A stretch of DNA of 38,555 nucleotides, taken from contig DASSEX010000075.1 of NCBI GenBank assembly GCA_035695045.1, forward strand, positions 1 through 38,555, read 5' to 3'. Source of the DNA: DASSKP01 sp035695045 (GTDB lineage Bacteria; Actinomycetota; Actinomycetes; JAFAQI01). Positions within the stretch are counted from its first letter, which is position 1, and the number at the start of each line of letters is the position of its first letter. This document shows, piece by piece, positions 7,217-14,434 of this stretch. Under the pieces are notes generated by a model. That model was not told the DNA's origin. It searched no databases and saw only the letters and a program-made list of their open reading frames with translations. A program made the translations under genes and the position numbers.

Positions 7217-8683
7217 GTGGCGGCGATGAACCGACGGCTGGTGAGCGCGGTCGCGGCACTGCTCGCGTTGGCCGCGGCTGCAGTGCCGGCGGCGGCACGT
7301 GGTGGGGGCGAGCGCATCGGCTTCCGCAAGCCGGTGTACGTCGACACGCAGCTGGCGGGCAGCGAAGGCTTCGTCATGTACGCCGCCAAGTCCCATCGCC
7401 TCATCTACGTGACGCACGAGGGCTCGACGCTGCTCTACCGGGGCGGGCTGACCGGTGCGCCCACGGGCGACGCCGACTTCCTCGGCAACTACCGCAACCA
7501 GGTCAACCTCTGGACATCGAAGGACACCGGCAAGACCTGGCAGCGCGTCAACTGGAACGGCACCGGCTTCTTCACGCCTCCGAACGGAAACCTCGGTTTC
7601 TCCGATCCGGACATCACCGAGGACGCCGCGCACACCATCTACATCACGGGGATCGACCTCGCGAACGACGCGCTCGTCTCGAGCCCTGACGGCGGCAAGA
7701 CCTGGCCCACCGGCACCGTGCAGTGCCACGAAGGTGACCGGCCCTGGCTCGCGGGTGGCCCTAAGAAAGGCACTGTGTTCCTCGCCGACAACAGCGAGCA
7801 GTACGGCCACATCATCGTGCGGTCCACGGACAGCGGGGCTTCGTGCTCGTCGGCGCATGCCACGGGTTCGACCGGCAGCTGGACCGGCTACGGGAAGATC
7901 CTCTACGACCGCAGCCGCGACACGATCTACGAAGCGGCGATCAGCGGGGACACAGCGGTCGGGATCGTCGCGCTCCCCCACGCGACCAGGCAGTTCGACA
8001 GCGGCAACCCCGGCACCGTCGTCGCCCGGCCGGCTGACATGTCGACGTCGTTCAACTCGTTCTGGAAGGCGCAGGCCGCAGAGGGTCCGGACCACACGCT
8101 CTACCTGACGTGGACGACCGACGACCGTACCCAGGGTCCGTCGTCCGGCGGGTGCAACGGCGCACGGACGCCGGTCGCCAACCGGGTGATGCTGACGTCG
8201 TCACGGGACGGCGGTCAGACCTGGACGAAGCCGGTTGTCGTCGCCCGACCGGGCGTCACCGTCAACTGGCCGTGGATCACGGCCGGACCGCACGGCCGCG
8301 TTGCTGTTGCGTGGTACCAGTACAACAAGATCGTCGACCTCAACTGCGCACCCGCCGACGCGGCGATGGGCGTTCGCCTCGCGATCGTCTCCGGCGCAGA
8401 CACGTCGCGTCCCGGCATCACGACCGTCGACCCGATCGGACGGCCGATCCACTACGGCCAGGTGTGCACCGGCGGCACGAGCTGTGTCGCGACCGGGCAG
8501 GATCGGCGCCTCGGCGAGTTCTTCACCATCGCCCAGGACGACCGCGGCTGCGTGCTCATCGCCACCGGTGACACGACGATGAAGGATCCCGCGACCGGTG
8601 GCCCGTTGCCGACAGCGCGGCCGCTGTTCACCGTGCAGGACGAGGGCCGATCGCTGACCGGCCGCAACTGCTCGTCCCGTTGA
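7217..8683 (+). CDS. Secreted Asp-box (BNR/sialidase-fold) protein
   Basis: About 488 residues. An N-terminal signal peptide (NRRLVSAVAALLALAAAAVPAAA) is followed by a beta-propeller-type sequence. At least three exact Asp-boxes (S-x-D-x-G-x-T-W) are visible: SKDTGKTW, SPDGGKTW and SRDGGQTW. A fourth is degenerate (STDSGASC). This is the hallmark of sialidases, photosystem-assembly-like propellers and other BNR-repeat proteins. I see no clear sialidase catalytic set (FRIP arginine, nucleophile Tyr/Glu), so a binding or unknown hydrolase role is equally possible. I prefer the GTG at 7217 because AGGAG precedes it at 6-nt spacing; ATG at 7226 is the alternative, and both give a signal peptide. 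Its stop codon is the first triplet of a long palindrome that probably ends transcription. Confidence 0.8.
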   Translation: MAAMNRRLVSAVAALLALAAAAVPAAARGGGERIGFRKPVYVDTQLAGSEGFVMYAAKSHRLIYVTHEGSTLLYRGGLTGAPTGDADFLGNYRNQVNLWTSKDTGKTWQRVNWNGTGFFTPPNGNLGFSDPDITEDAAHTIYITGIDLANDALVSSPDGGKTWPTGTVQCHEGDRPWLAGGPKKGTVFLADNSEQYGHIIVRSTDSGASCSSAHATGSTGSWTGYGKILYDRSRDTIYEAAISGDTAVGIVALPHATRQFDSGNPGTVVARPADMSTSFNSFWKAQAAEGPDHTLYLTWTTDDRTQGPSSGGCNGARTPVANRVMLTSSRDGGQTWTKPVVVARPGVTVNWPWITAGPHGRVAVAWYQYNKIVDLNCAPADAAMGVRLAIVSGADTSRPGITTVDPIGRPIHYGQVCTGGTSCVATGQDRRLGEFFTIAQDDRGCVLIATGDTTMKDPATGGPLPTARPLFTVQDEGRSLTGRNCSSR

Positions 8684-8738
8684 GTGCGACGTAATCCCCC
8701 TTGCGGGGGGTCGCGCAAGGGGGATTACGTCGCACTCA
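8681..8738. terminator. 25-bp perfect inverted repeat between convergent genes
   Basis: Arms 8681-8705 and 8714-8738 are perfectly complementary over 25 bp, with an 8-nt loop. The left arm begins with the TGA stop of the Asp-box gene, and the right arm ends 17 bp before the osmC stop. It lacks a T-tract, so it may act as a bidirectional structure-only terminator or be a dispersed palindromic repeat. Confidence 0.65.
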
Positions 8739-8754
8739 ACATTCGGTACGGCGG

Positions 8755-9180
8755 CTAGGCGAGCTTTGCGTCGAGGGTGATCTCGACGCCGGTGAGGGCC
8801 TTGCTCACCGGGCAGTTGGCCTTGGCGCCGTCGGCGGCTTCGCGGAACGCATCGGCGTCGATGCCGTCGACGGTTCCCTGCACCGACAACCTGATCTGCG
8901 TGATGCCTTGACCCGGCTGGAAGTCGACCTCGGCATGCGTCTCGAGCCGCTGCGGCGGCGTACCCGCCTTGCCCAAGGCGGCAGACAAGGCCATCGAGAA
9001 GCACGCGGAGTGCGCGGCCGCGATGAGCTCCTCCGGACTGGTCTTGCCGCCCGGCTCCTCGGCACGAGCCGGCCAGGAGACGTCGAACGTGCCGACGCCG
9101 GACGACTCCAGGGCGACCCGGCCCTTGCCGTCGGTCAGTCCACCGTCCCACGTCGTCGTTGCGGTACGGGTCGTCGCCAT
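8755..9180 (-). CDS. OsmC/Ohr-family peroxiredoxin-like protein
   Basis: 141 residues, normal for OsmC. The two family cysteines are present: Cys60 in HSACFSMAL and Cys123 in NCPVSKAL. So is the conserved TSPEELIAAAHSACF helix. The family reduces organic hydroperoxides in the cytoplasm with a Cys pair. I chose the ATG at 9180 (ATTRTATTTW) because GGAGG precedes it at good spacing; the longer frame to 9228 has no such site. OsmC rather than Ohr is favoured by the short N-terminal strand and sequence style, but I cannot separate the subfamilies with certainty. It is followed in the same direction by a strong palindrome (8681-8738). The next gene upstream encodes a small hydrophobic protein, so the two may share a stress-responsive transcript. 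Confidence 0.9.
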   Translation of the reverse strand: MATTRTATTTWDGGLTDGKGRVALESSGVGTFDVSWPARAEEPGGKTSPEELIAAAHSACFSMALSAALGKAGTPPQRLETHAEVDFQPGQGITQIRLSVQGTVDGIDADAFREAADGAKANCPVSKALTGVEITLDAKLA

Positions 9181-9262
9181 GAAGAACCTCCGGGAATGCG
9201 AACGTCGACGGCAGGTGACCTCAATCAATCACCTGACGTCGACGTCGACGTTGCCGGGGTTG

Positions 9263-9424
9263 CTACCAGCGGTACCAGCGCGCACCCGTATCGGCTGACC
9301 GCATGAAGAAGCCGATCACCCAGATGGCGAGAACGATCAGCGCGATCCACCAGAGAACGTGCACCGCGAAGCCGAGCCCGCCCAGGATCAGAGCGAGCAA
9401 CAGTACGAGCAACAGAACACCCAT
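9263..9424 (-). CDS. 53-residue conserved actinobacterial hydrophobic protein
   Basis: Short frame found by direct reading: ATG at 9424 with AAGGAGGTGACAGACC in front (an excellent ribosome site) and stop TAG at 9263-9265. The protein starts MGVLLLVLLLALILGGLGF, continues through HVLWWIALIVLAIWVIGFF and ends in a polar tail ARWYRW. That is two membrane segments joined by a short turn with a His, then an aromatic-basic tail. Small proteins of this pattern (GFAVHxLWW, C-terminal RWYRW) occur widely in actinobacteria, without known function to my knowledge. It lies 82 bp upstream of osmC in the same direction, and 82 bp from the divergent enoyl-CoA hydratase. Confidence 0.85.
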   Translation of the reverse strand: MGVLLLVLLLALILGGLGFAVHVLWWIALIVLAIWVIGFFMRSADTGARWYRW

Positions 9425-9506
9425 GGTCTGTCACCTCCTTCGGACCACGTTGTTCCCCGAAATCGGTGTCGCTCACCTTCCGTGACACAGCGATAACGTC
9501 GCGAAC

Positions 9507-10298
9507 ATGAATTCGCCCTCGTACGCCGCCGTTCGGGTGACCTGGCACGAGCACGTGCTCGAGATCGAGCTCCACCGACCCGAGGCGTTGAACGCGCTGT
9601 CCACCGCGCTGGCACGCGAGCTCGCGGCGGTGACCGCGGAGACTGCCCGCGACGACAACGTCCGCGCGGTTCTCCTCTCTGCCGCCGGCGATCGTGCGTT
9701 CTGCGTCGGAGCGGATCTCAAAGAACGCAACGCGATGAGCGACGACGACCTACGCGCCCAACGGCTCGTCTTCCGTGACGCCTTCGGCGGCGTGCTGCGC
9801 CTTCCGCAACCGGTGGTCGCCGCCGTGCACGGCTTCGCACTCGGCGGCGGCTGCGAGCTCGCGCTGTCGTGCGACATCGTCGTTGCCGACGACACTGCCG
9901 TGCTCGGCCTGCCCGAGGTGACGATCGGTCTCGTTCCGGGCGGCGGCGGTACGCAGCTCGCACTGCGACGGCTGGGCGCCGGTCGTGCCGCGGACGTCGT
10001 ACTCACCGGTCGACGAATCGGCGCGGCGGAAGCCGAAGGACTCGGGCTGATCGATCGCCTGGTGCCTGCCGGCAGTGCGCGCGAAGCCGCACTGGAGGTC
10101 GCGCACCAGATCGCCGCGAACTCACCTGTCGCGACGCGCGCCGCGAAGACTGCGTTGCGCAACGGCTACGGCCTCGACTACGCAGCGGCGATGGACATCG
10201 AGGACGCCGCATGGCGCACCGCCGCGTTCAGCAACGACCGCCGTGAAGGCATCGCGGCGTTCAACGAGAAACGCAAACCCGAGTGGCCCGGCCGCTAG
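9507..10298 (+). CDS. Enoyl-CoA hydratase/isomerase family protein
   Basis: 263 residues, full-length crotonase fold. Visible motifs are HRPEALNAL, the first oxyanion-hole segment AFCVGADLKE (about 65-73), the second oxyanion segment ALGGGCELALS with Glu117, and GLPEVTIGLVPGGGGTQ with Glu137. Both glutamates that act in enoyl-CoA hydratases are therefore in place, favouring hydration of trans-2-enoyl-CoA in beta-oxidation or a related acyl-CoA path. Among crotonases, isomerase or dehydratase roles cannot be ruled out. The ATG at 9507 has a weak ribosome site. The gene converges on an acyl-CoA dehydrogenase, with stops overlapping at a CTAG tetranucleotide. The pairing suggests shared acyl-CoA catabolism, although the genes cannot be co-transcribed. 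Confidence 0.92.
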   Translation: MNSPSYAAVRVTWHEHVLEIELHRPEALNALSTALARELAAVTAETARDDNVRAVLLSAAGDRAFCVGADLKERNAMSDDDLRAQRLVFRDAFGGVLRLPQPVVAAVHGFALGGGCELALSCDIVVADDTAVLGLPEVTIGLVPGGGGTQLALRRLGAGRAADVVLTGRRIGAAEAEGLGLIDRLVPAGSAREAALEVAHQIAANSPVATRAAKTALRNGYGLDYAAAMDIEDAAWRTAAFSNDRREGIAAFNEKRKPEWPGR

Positions 10299-11449
10299 CG
10301 GCGTGACCGAGAGATCAACTGGCGCGCGATGACGTTCTTCTGGATCTCGTTCGTTCCCTCACCGAGCACCATCAGCGGCGCATCGCGGTAGTAACGCTCC
10401 ACGTCGAACTCCGGCGAGTAGCCGTAGCCGCCGTGCACGCGCATCGCATCGGCCGTCACCTCGAGACAGGTCTCGGACGCGAACAGCTTCGCCATCCCTG
10501 CCTCGAGATCGGCGCGCTCGCCGCTGTCATAGACCTCGGCAGCATGCTGCACGAGCTGGCGCGCGGCCTCGACCTTCGTCGCCATCGTCGCGAGCAGGTG
10601 GCCGACGGCCTGGTGCTCCCAGATCGGCTTGCCGAACGATTCTCGTTGCTGTGCATAGCGAACCGCGTCGTCGACCGCGGCCTGCGCAACGCCGACGGCA
10701 CGCGAGGCGACCTGAATGCGGCCGAGCTCGAGGCCACGCATCATCTGCGCGAAGCCGCGCCCCTCCTCCGCACCCAGCAACGCGTCGGCGGGAGCGACGT
10801 AACCGTCGAACGACAGCTCACAGGTCTCAACACCCTTGTAGCCGAGCTTCGGCAGGTCCCGAGAGACGACGAAGCCGTCGCCGGGCTCGACGAGGACCAA
10901 CGACATGCCGGCGTGCGCGGGTGACGCATCCACGTTCGTCTTGCAGAGCAACGCGATGACGCCCGCACGACGGCCGTTGGTGATCCAGGTCTTGCTGCCG
11001 CGCACGAGGTAGGAGCCGTCGCCCTGCCTGGTCGCCGTGGTGCGCATCGCCTGCAGATCCGAGCCACCGCCCGGTTCGGTCAACGCCATCGCCGCCCGGA
11101 TCTCACCGGTCGCGAGCCGCGGCAGCCAGTGGCGCTTCTGCTCCTCGGTGCCGTACGCCGCCAGCAGCGTGCACACGACGCTGTGCGGACCCATCGCGCC
11201 CGCGAGGCTCATCCAGCCGCGGGACAGCTCGGCGGCGACCGCGGCGAAGCACGGAGTCGAGACCGCCGAGCCGCCATAGGACTCGGGAACGACGAGGCCG
11301 AAGACGCCGAGAGCGGCCATCCGCTCGATCAGGGCCGCGGGGAACGTGTTGCCGTGCTCGAGGTCGCGGGCGACGGGTCGCACCTCGCGGTCGACGAACG
11401 TCGCGACGGTGGCGACGTACTGCTTCTCCTCCGCACTCAGCCGCGCCAT
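10295..11449 (-). CDS. Acyl-CoA dehydrogenase
   Basis: 384 residues, typical length for this FAD flavoenzyme, which oxidises acyl-CoA to 2-enoyl-CoA. Motifs are ALTEPGGGSD (about 122-131), TWITNG (155-160), GRIQVASRAVGVAQAA, the RESFGKPI segment, MRVHGGYGYSPEFDVER, and LGEGTNEIQ with Glu364 at the position of the catalytic base. I chose the ATG at 11449 (ARLSAEEKQY) because family members begin there; the upstream extension to 11560 is arginine/proline-rich junk. There is no strong ribosome site, but a perfect 6-bp-arm palindrome lies just upstream (11459-11473). Chain-length or branched-chain specificity is not readable. It sits head to head at the stops with an enoyl-CoA hydratase, the next enzyme of beta-oxidation. 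Confidence 0.93.
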   Translation of the reverse strand: MARLSAEEKQYVATVATFVDREVRPVARDLEHGNTFPAALIERMAALGVFGLVVPESYGGSAVSTPCFAAVAAELSRGWMSLAGAMGPHSVVCTLLAAYGTEEQKRHWLPRLATGEIRAAMALTEPGGGSDLQAMRTTATRQGDGSYLVRGSKTWITNGRRAGVIALLCKTNVDASPAHAGMSLVLVEPGDGFVVSRDLPKLGYKGVETCELSFDGYVAPADALLGAEEGRGFAQMMRGLELGRIQVASRAVGVAQAAVDDAVRYAQQRESFGKPIWEHQAVGHLLATMATKVEAARQLVQHAAEVYDSGERADLEAGMAKLFASETCLEVTADAMRVHGGYGYSPEFDVERYYRDAPLMVLGEGTNEIQKNVIARQLISRSRR

Positions 11450-11458
11450 CCGCACAGT

Positions 11459-11473
11459 GTCCGCGTAGCGGAC
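11459..11473. promoter_or_regulatory. Inverted repeat upstream of acyl-CoA dehydrogenase
   Basis: GTCCGC-GTA-GCGGAC, perfect 6-bp arms, 9 bp upstream of the start codon at 11449. It is placed to act as an operator or 5' end hairpin; the binding protein is unknown. Confidence 0.3.
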
Positions 11474-11582
11474 TCCGACGCTGGGCGGCGGGTGGGGCAG
11501 CGGACGTGTTTCACGGACAAACACCAGCAGGCCGCGTCGCCCCGTCGTCGGGGGCGGCACGGCCTGTCGGCGTCAGCGGCAG

Positions 11583-11607
11583 GACGCCGGCACTGGGCCC
11601 CGGCGTC
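11583..11607 (-). terminator. Stem-loop downstream of bldC
   Basis: GACGCCGG (11583-11590) and CCGGCGTC (11600-11607) form a perfect 8-bp stem with a 9-nt loop, 26 bp beyond the bldC stop. A smaller 6-bp stem with a 4-nt loop (11627-11642) overlaps the stop itself. There is no U-tract, as is common for high-GC terminators. Confidence 0.45.
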
Positions 11608-11633
11608 ACACCGCTACGTGCGAAGAGAGGTCC

Positions 11634-11843
11634 TCAGACCTCGTCGTTGCGCTGGCTCGGGATGCCGGCCAGCAGAGCGCGGACCTCGCTCTCGCGGTAG
11701 CGGCGGTGGCCACCGAGGGTGCGGATCGACGTCAGCTTGCCGGCCTTCGCCCAGCGGGTGACCGTCTTCGGGTCGACGCGGAACATCGTCGCGACCTCGG
11801 CGGGCGTGAGCAGCGGCTCGGCGTCCGGCGTACGAGCGCTCAT
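11634..11843 (-). CDS. bldC: BldC, MerR-like DNA-binding developmental regulator
   Basis: 69 residues and, from memory of the family, almost identical to Streptomyces BldC. The run TPDAEPLLTPAEVATMFRVD is followed by PKTVTRWAKAGKLTSIRTLG and GHRRYRESEVRALLAGIP. It is a single MerR-type winged helix-turn-helix with no effector domain. BldC of Streptomyces delays development and binds head-to-tail on direct DNA repeats. AAGGAG precedes the ATG at 11843. Neighbours (a conserved unknown gene, a valine-type dehydrogenase, DUF3073, purM, purF) resemble the Streptomyces bldC neighbourhood. A tandem 9-bp direct repeat lies about 115-131 bp upstream (11958-11974) and may be a binding site. In non-sporulating actinobacteria BldC-like proteins also exist, so development in this organism is not implied. 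Confidence 0.95.
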   Translation of the reverse strand: MSARTPDAEPLLTPAEVATMFRVDPKTVTRWAKAGKLTSIRTLGGHRRYRESEVRALLAGIPSQRNDEV

Positions 11844-11957
11844 GGCGGGTTCTCCTTCTCAGGGGCTGCGACACCTGTCGCGGCCGTGGTGCCATGGTGC
11901 GCTTTCCCATGCCTTGTCCGATATGGCTAAGTCGGGCCATCTTTCGGGCGCAAGCGA

Positions 11958-11974
11958 CTAGTCCGTCTAGTCCG
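11958..11974. promoter_or_regulatory. Tandem direct repeat upstream of bldC
   Basis: CTAGTCCG occurs twice with a 9-bp period (11958-11965 and 11967-11974; CGGACTAG on the bldC strand). It could be a binding site for a protein that loads in tandem, possibly BldC itself. Confidence 0.3.
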
Positions 11975-12004
11975 GATCGTCCCGAGAAGTCCGGCGATCG
12001 AGAG

Positions 12005-12880
12005 TCAGTTGGCGTGCTCGAGCGCCGCGATCGAGCGCCAGCGCGCGACGACACCCTCGTAGATCTCGCCGGCGGCGACGATCTCGCCCTTGGCGAGCTG
12101 CTCCAGCGCCTCGGCGATCTCCGCCACCGACGTGTCGGCGGACAGCGTCTCGTCGTCGAGCAGGTGGACCAGACCGCCGTAGTCGAGCTCGACCAGCGAG
12201 TGCGGGTGGAACTCCTCGAGCCAGCGGCCGATCTCGTCGAGCGCGTCGACGGCCGGACCGTCGCCGAGTGTCCGCTGGGCCACGTGCAGCGCGCGGGCGG
12301 CCCGGCGACGGGCTCGCGACATCGCCGTGAGGTAGACGAGCGCCCGGTCGAGACCGGTCTGCGCCAGCTGACCGGAAGGGGCGGCGGACCGACGCTCGCC
12401 GAGCACGAGCCGGCGCTCCTCCGCCTCGAACAGCGCGAACCACGGCACCGGCACGGCCCAGGTCTCGCTGAGGATGCCGGGCCGGATGTCGGGGTGTTTC
12501 GCTACCCAGGCGTCGTGCTCGAGCTCGGCGGCGGCGCAGACGGACCCTGGCAGGAACGCCTCGAGGATCTCCTCCGGCAGCCGCGAGCAGAACTCCTCGA
12601 GCGCCTCCCAGGCGCGCAGCTGCAGCCGCGTGGGGCAGATGTAGGTCAGACCGTCGAGGTGGCGGACGAAGGCCTGCTCCTCGCCGGCGAACGTCACCCG
12701 GGGCGGGACGGCCAGCGCCGCGGCCACCGCGGCCTCGTGCTCGCGCGCCATCAGCAGCGGGCGACTGGGGGCTTTGCCGGACTCGATGTACGCCGACCAG
12801 CGGCGGCGCTCCTCCTCGGGGAACGAGCCGAGTGGCTCGTAGACCCGCAGGTGCGCGGCGCAACCGATCACGTCCTGCAT
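12005..12880 (-). CDS. Conserved actinobacterial protein of unknown function (bldC-vdh linked)
   Basis: 291 residues, no signal peptide or membrane segment, rich in Leu, Glu, Arg and Ala with predicted helices throughout. No catalytic motif is recognised. It begins MQDVIGCAAHLRVYEPLGSF and contains TYICPTRLQLRAWEAL near residues 80-95, two features I associate with a conserved family encoded beside bldC in Streptomyces and relatives. The gene lies 160 bp upstream of bldC in the same direction and is divergent from the valine-type dehydrogenase at 12964. A GC-rich hairpin (12889-12906) lies 8 bp upstream of its ATG and may limit ribosome access or act as an operator. Conserved synteny suggests a role with bldC or in basic metabolism, but none can be assigned. 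Confidence 0.85.
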   Translation of the reverse strand: MQDVIGCAAHLRVYEPLGSFPEEERRRWSAYIESGKAPSRPLLMAREHEAAVAAALAVPPRVTFAGEEQAFVRHLDGLTYICPTRLQLRAWEALEEFCSRLPEEILEAFLPGSVCAAAELEHDAWVAKHPDIRPGILSETWAVPVPWFALFEAEERRLVLGERRSAAPSGQLAQTGLDRALVYLTAMSRARRRAARALHVAQRTLGDGPAVDALDEIGRWLEEFHPHSLVELDYGGLVHLLDDETLSADTSVAEIAEALEQLAKGEIVAAGEIYEGVVARWRSIAALEHAN

Positions 12881-12888
12881 CTTGTCAC

Positions 12889-12906
12889 CCGCTTGGGCGC
12901 AAGCGG
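12889..12906. promoter_or_regulatory. Inverted repeat in the divergent promoter region before vdh
   Basis: CCGCTTG (12889-12895) and CAAGCGG (12900-12906) are perfect 7-bp arms around a 4-nt loop. It lies 8 bp from the leftward gene start and 57 bp from the rightward start, so one protein or RNA fold could affect both genes. Confidence 0.35.
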
Positions 12907-12963
12907 ACCACGTAGGCTCGTGCCACCACCGCCCGCACCGATGATGCTGTGGGGAGACCCCGC

Positions 12964-14034
12964 GTGACTGTGTTCGAACGTGGCACCGGCCACGAGCAGG
13001 TGAGCTTCTGGCAGGACCCGGAGACCGGGCTGCGCGCGATCATCGCGATCTACTCGACCGCGCTCGGTCCCGCCCTCGGCGGCACCCGGTTCTACCCGTA
13101 CGCCACGGAGGACGACGCGCTCGCCGACGTCCTCAACCTCTCCAAGGCCATGGCCTACAAGGCCGCATGCGCCGGCATCGACCTCGGCGGCGGCAAGGCG
13201 GTCATCATCGGTGACCCCGCGACGGACAAGACCGAGGCACTGCTCCGCTCCTACGGCCGGTTCGTGCAGTCCCTCGGCGGCCGCTACTACACGGCCTGCG
13301 ACGTCGGCACGTACGTCGAGGACATGGACGTCATCGCCCGCGAGTCGTCGTTCGTGACCGGCCGGTCCCCTGCGCATGGCGGGGCCGGGGACTCCTCGAT
13401 CCTGACGGCGTATGGCGTCTTCCAGGGCATGCGCGCCGCGGCCGAGTCGACGTGGGGCTCCCCGACGCTGTCCGGGCGCCGGGTGGGCGTGGCGGGCGTC
13501 GGCAAGGTGGGCCACTACCTCGTCGAGCACCTGCTCGAGGACGGCGCCTCGGTCGTCATCGCCGACGTCAACAGGGACGCGATCGACCGGGTCAGGGTCC
13601 TGCACCCGGAGGTGGACGTGGTCGAGGTCGACGCGCTGGTCTCCCAGCCGATGGACGTCTACGCCCCATGCGCGCTCGGCGGAGCGCTCTCGGACGACGT
13701 GGTCGGCGTGCTGCAGGCGCAGGTCGTCTGCGGGGCCGCCAACAACCAGCTCGCGCATGCCGGCATCGAGAAGCAGCTCGAGGAGCGCGGGATCCTCTAC
13801 GCACCGGACTACGTCGTCAACTCCGGCGGCCTGATCCAGGTCGCCGACGAGATCGAGGGCTACTCCGAGCCGCGGGCGCGGGCCAAGGCCGCGGAGATCT
13901 TCGAGACGACGCGGCGGATCTTCCGGCTCGCGGCGGACGAGGGGGTCCCGCCCGCGGTCGCAGCGGACCGCCTGGCCGAGCGCCGCATGGCCGAGATCGG
14001 CCGCCTGCGACGGTTCTTGCTACCGGGTCGCTGA
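12964..14034 (+). CDS. vdh: Glu/Leu/Phe/Val dehydrogenase, probable valine dehydrogenase
   Basis: 356 residues. NAD(P)-dependent oxidative deamination of a branched-chain amino acid to the 2-oxo acid. Motifs are LGPALGGTRFYPY, KAMAYKAACAGIDLGGGKAV with the substrate lysine near 66 and catalytic Lys78, and the Rossmann glycines VGVAGVGKVG (about 174-183). APCALGGAL and CGAANNQL are typical of the leucine/valine/phenylalanine group. Length and the bldC neighbourhood match Streptomyces Vdh, which supplies precursors of branched fatty acids. I chose the GTG at 12964 because GGGGAG lies 7 nt upstream; a GTG at 12949 adds five residues but has no good ribosome site. Leucine dehydrogenase is the main alternative. 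A hairpin at 14037-14053 probably ends the transcript. Confidence 0.9.
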   Translation: MTVFERGTGHEQVSFWQDPETGLRAIIAIYSTALGPALGGTRFYPYATEDDALADVLNLSKAMAYKAACAGIDLGGGKAVIIGDPATDKTEALLRSYGRFVQSLGGRYYTACDVGTYVEDMDVIARESSFVTGRSPAHGGAGDSSILTAYGVFQGMRAAAESTWGSPTLSGRRVGVAGVGKVGHYLVEHLLEDGASVVIADVNRDAIDRVRVLHPEVDVVEVDALVSQPMDVYAPCALGGALSDDVVGVLQAQVVCGAANNQLAHAGIEKQLEERGILYAPDYVVNSGGLIQVADEIEGYSEPRARAKAAEIFETTRRIFRLAADEGVPPAVAADRLAERRMAEIGRLRRFLLPGR

Positions 14035-14036
14035 TC

Positions 14037-14053
14037 CCGCCGCCTCGCGGCGG
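14037..14053 (+). terminator. Stem-loop after vdh
   Basis: CCGCCGC (14037-14043) and GCGGCGG (14047-14053) form a perfect 7-bp stem with loop CTC, 3 bp after the vdh stop. Very GC-rich with no T-tract. Confidence 0.45.
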
Positions 14054-14089
14054 CGGGGCACGTTATCCTGGGCCAGCCGGTCCGAACGG

Positions 14090-14133
14090 GTGCCGGCAGA
14101 TGAATGTGACGTCTCCGTGTTGACTGCCGGCAC
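14090..14133 (+). promoter_or_regulatory. 10-bp perfect inverted repeat in the DUF3073 leader
   Basis: GTGCCGGCAG (14090-14099) pairs with CTGCCGGCAC (14124-14133) around a 24-nt loop. It ends 27 bp before the DUF3073 ATG, leaving the ribosome site (AGGGGG) free. It may be a leader RNA structure or a regulator binding site. Confidence 0.4.
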
Positions 14134-14159
14134 GCCCGGCTATCGAGGGGGTCGAGCCA

Positions 14160-14351
14160 ATGGGGCGCGGCCGGGCCAAGGCCAAGCAGACGAAGGTCGC
14201 CCGCCAGCTGAAGTACAGCAGCGGCGGCACCGATCTCGAGCGTCTGCAAGCCGAGCTTGCCGCCGAGCGCGGCGAGATCGGCAGTTCCGACGACGAAGCT
14301 GACGACGACGAGTTTGACGCCTTCGACGACGACGACGAGGACGACGTCTGA
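14160..14351 (+). CDS. DUF3073 protein
   Basis: 63 residues. The N-terminal half is basic (MGRGRAKAKQTKVARQLKYS). The C-terminal half is almost entirely acidic (Asp/Glu run from about residue 43 to the end). This matches DUF3073, a small actinobacterial family of unknown function. The strong charge split suggests binding to nucleic acid or a basic partner, an inference without proof. AGGGGG lies 9 nt before the ATG. In Streptomyces a member of this family lies between vdh and purM, as here. It converges on purM, and the 83-bp gap holds a tandem pair of hairpins. Confidence 0.88.
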   Translation: MGRGRAKAKQTKVARQLKYSSGGTDLERLQAELAAERGEIGSSDDEADDDEFDAFDDDDEDDV

Positions 14352-14365
14352 CCCGCGGCGGAACA

Positions 14366-14417
14366 GGACCGTGAGAACGGTCCGCCTCCGCAGCGGACCA
14401 GGACGGTGAGAACCGTC
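14366..14417. repeat. Tandem GAGA-loop hairpins between DUF3073 and purM
   Basis: Hairpin 1: GGACCGT-GAGA-ACGGTCC (14366-14383). Hairpin 2: GACGGT-GAGA-ACCGTC (14402-14417). They are copies with a 35-nt period. The two stem positions that differ change on both arms, so pairing is kept. GAGA fits the stable GNRA loop class. They probably terminate transcription from one or both sides. Confidence 0.65.
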
Positions 14418-14434
14418 GGTGTACGCCGCTGGTT

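Noticed and set aside
8681..8738. Terminal inverted repeat of an insertion sequence
   Set aside because: No transposase gene, no second copy in the window and no target duplication seen; a terminator or dispersed palindrome is simpler.
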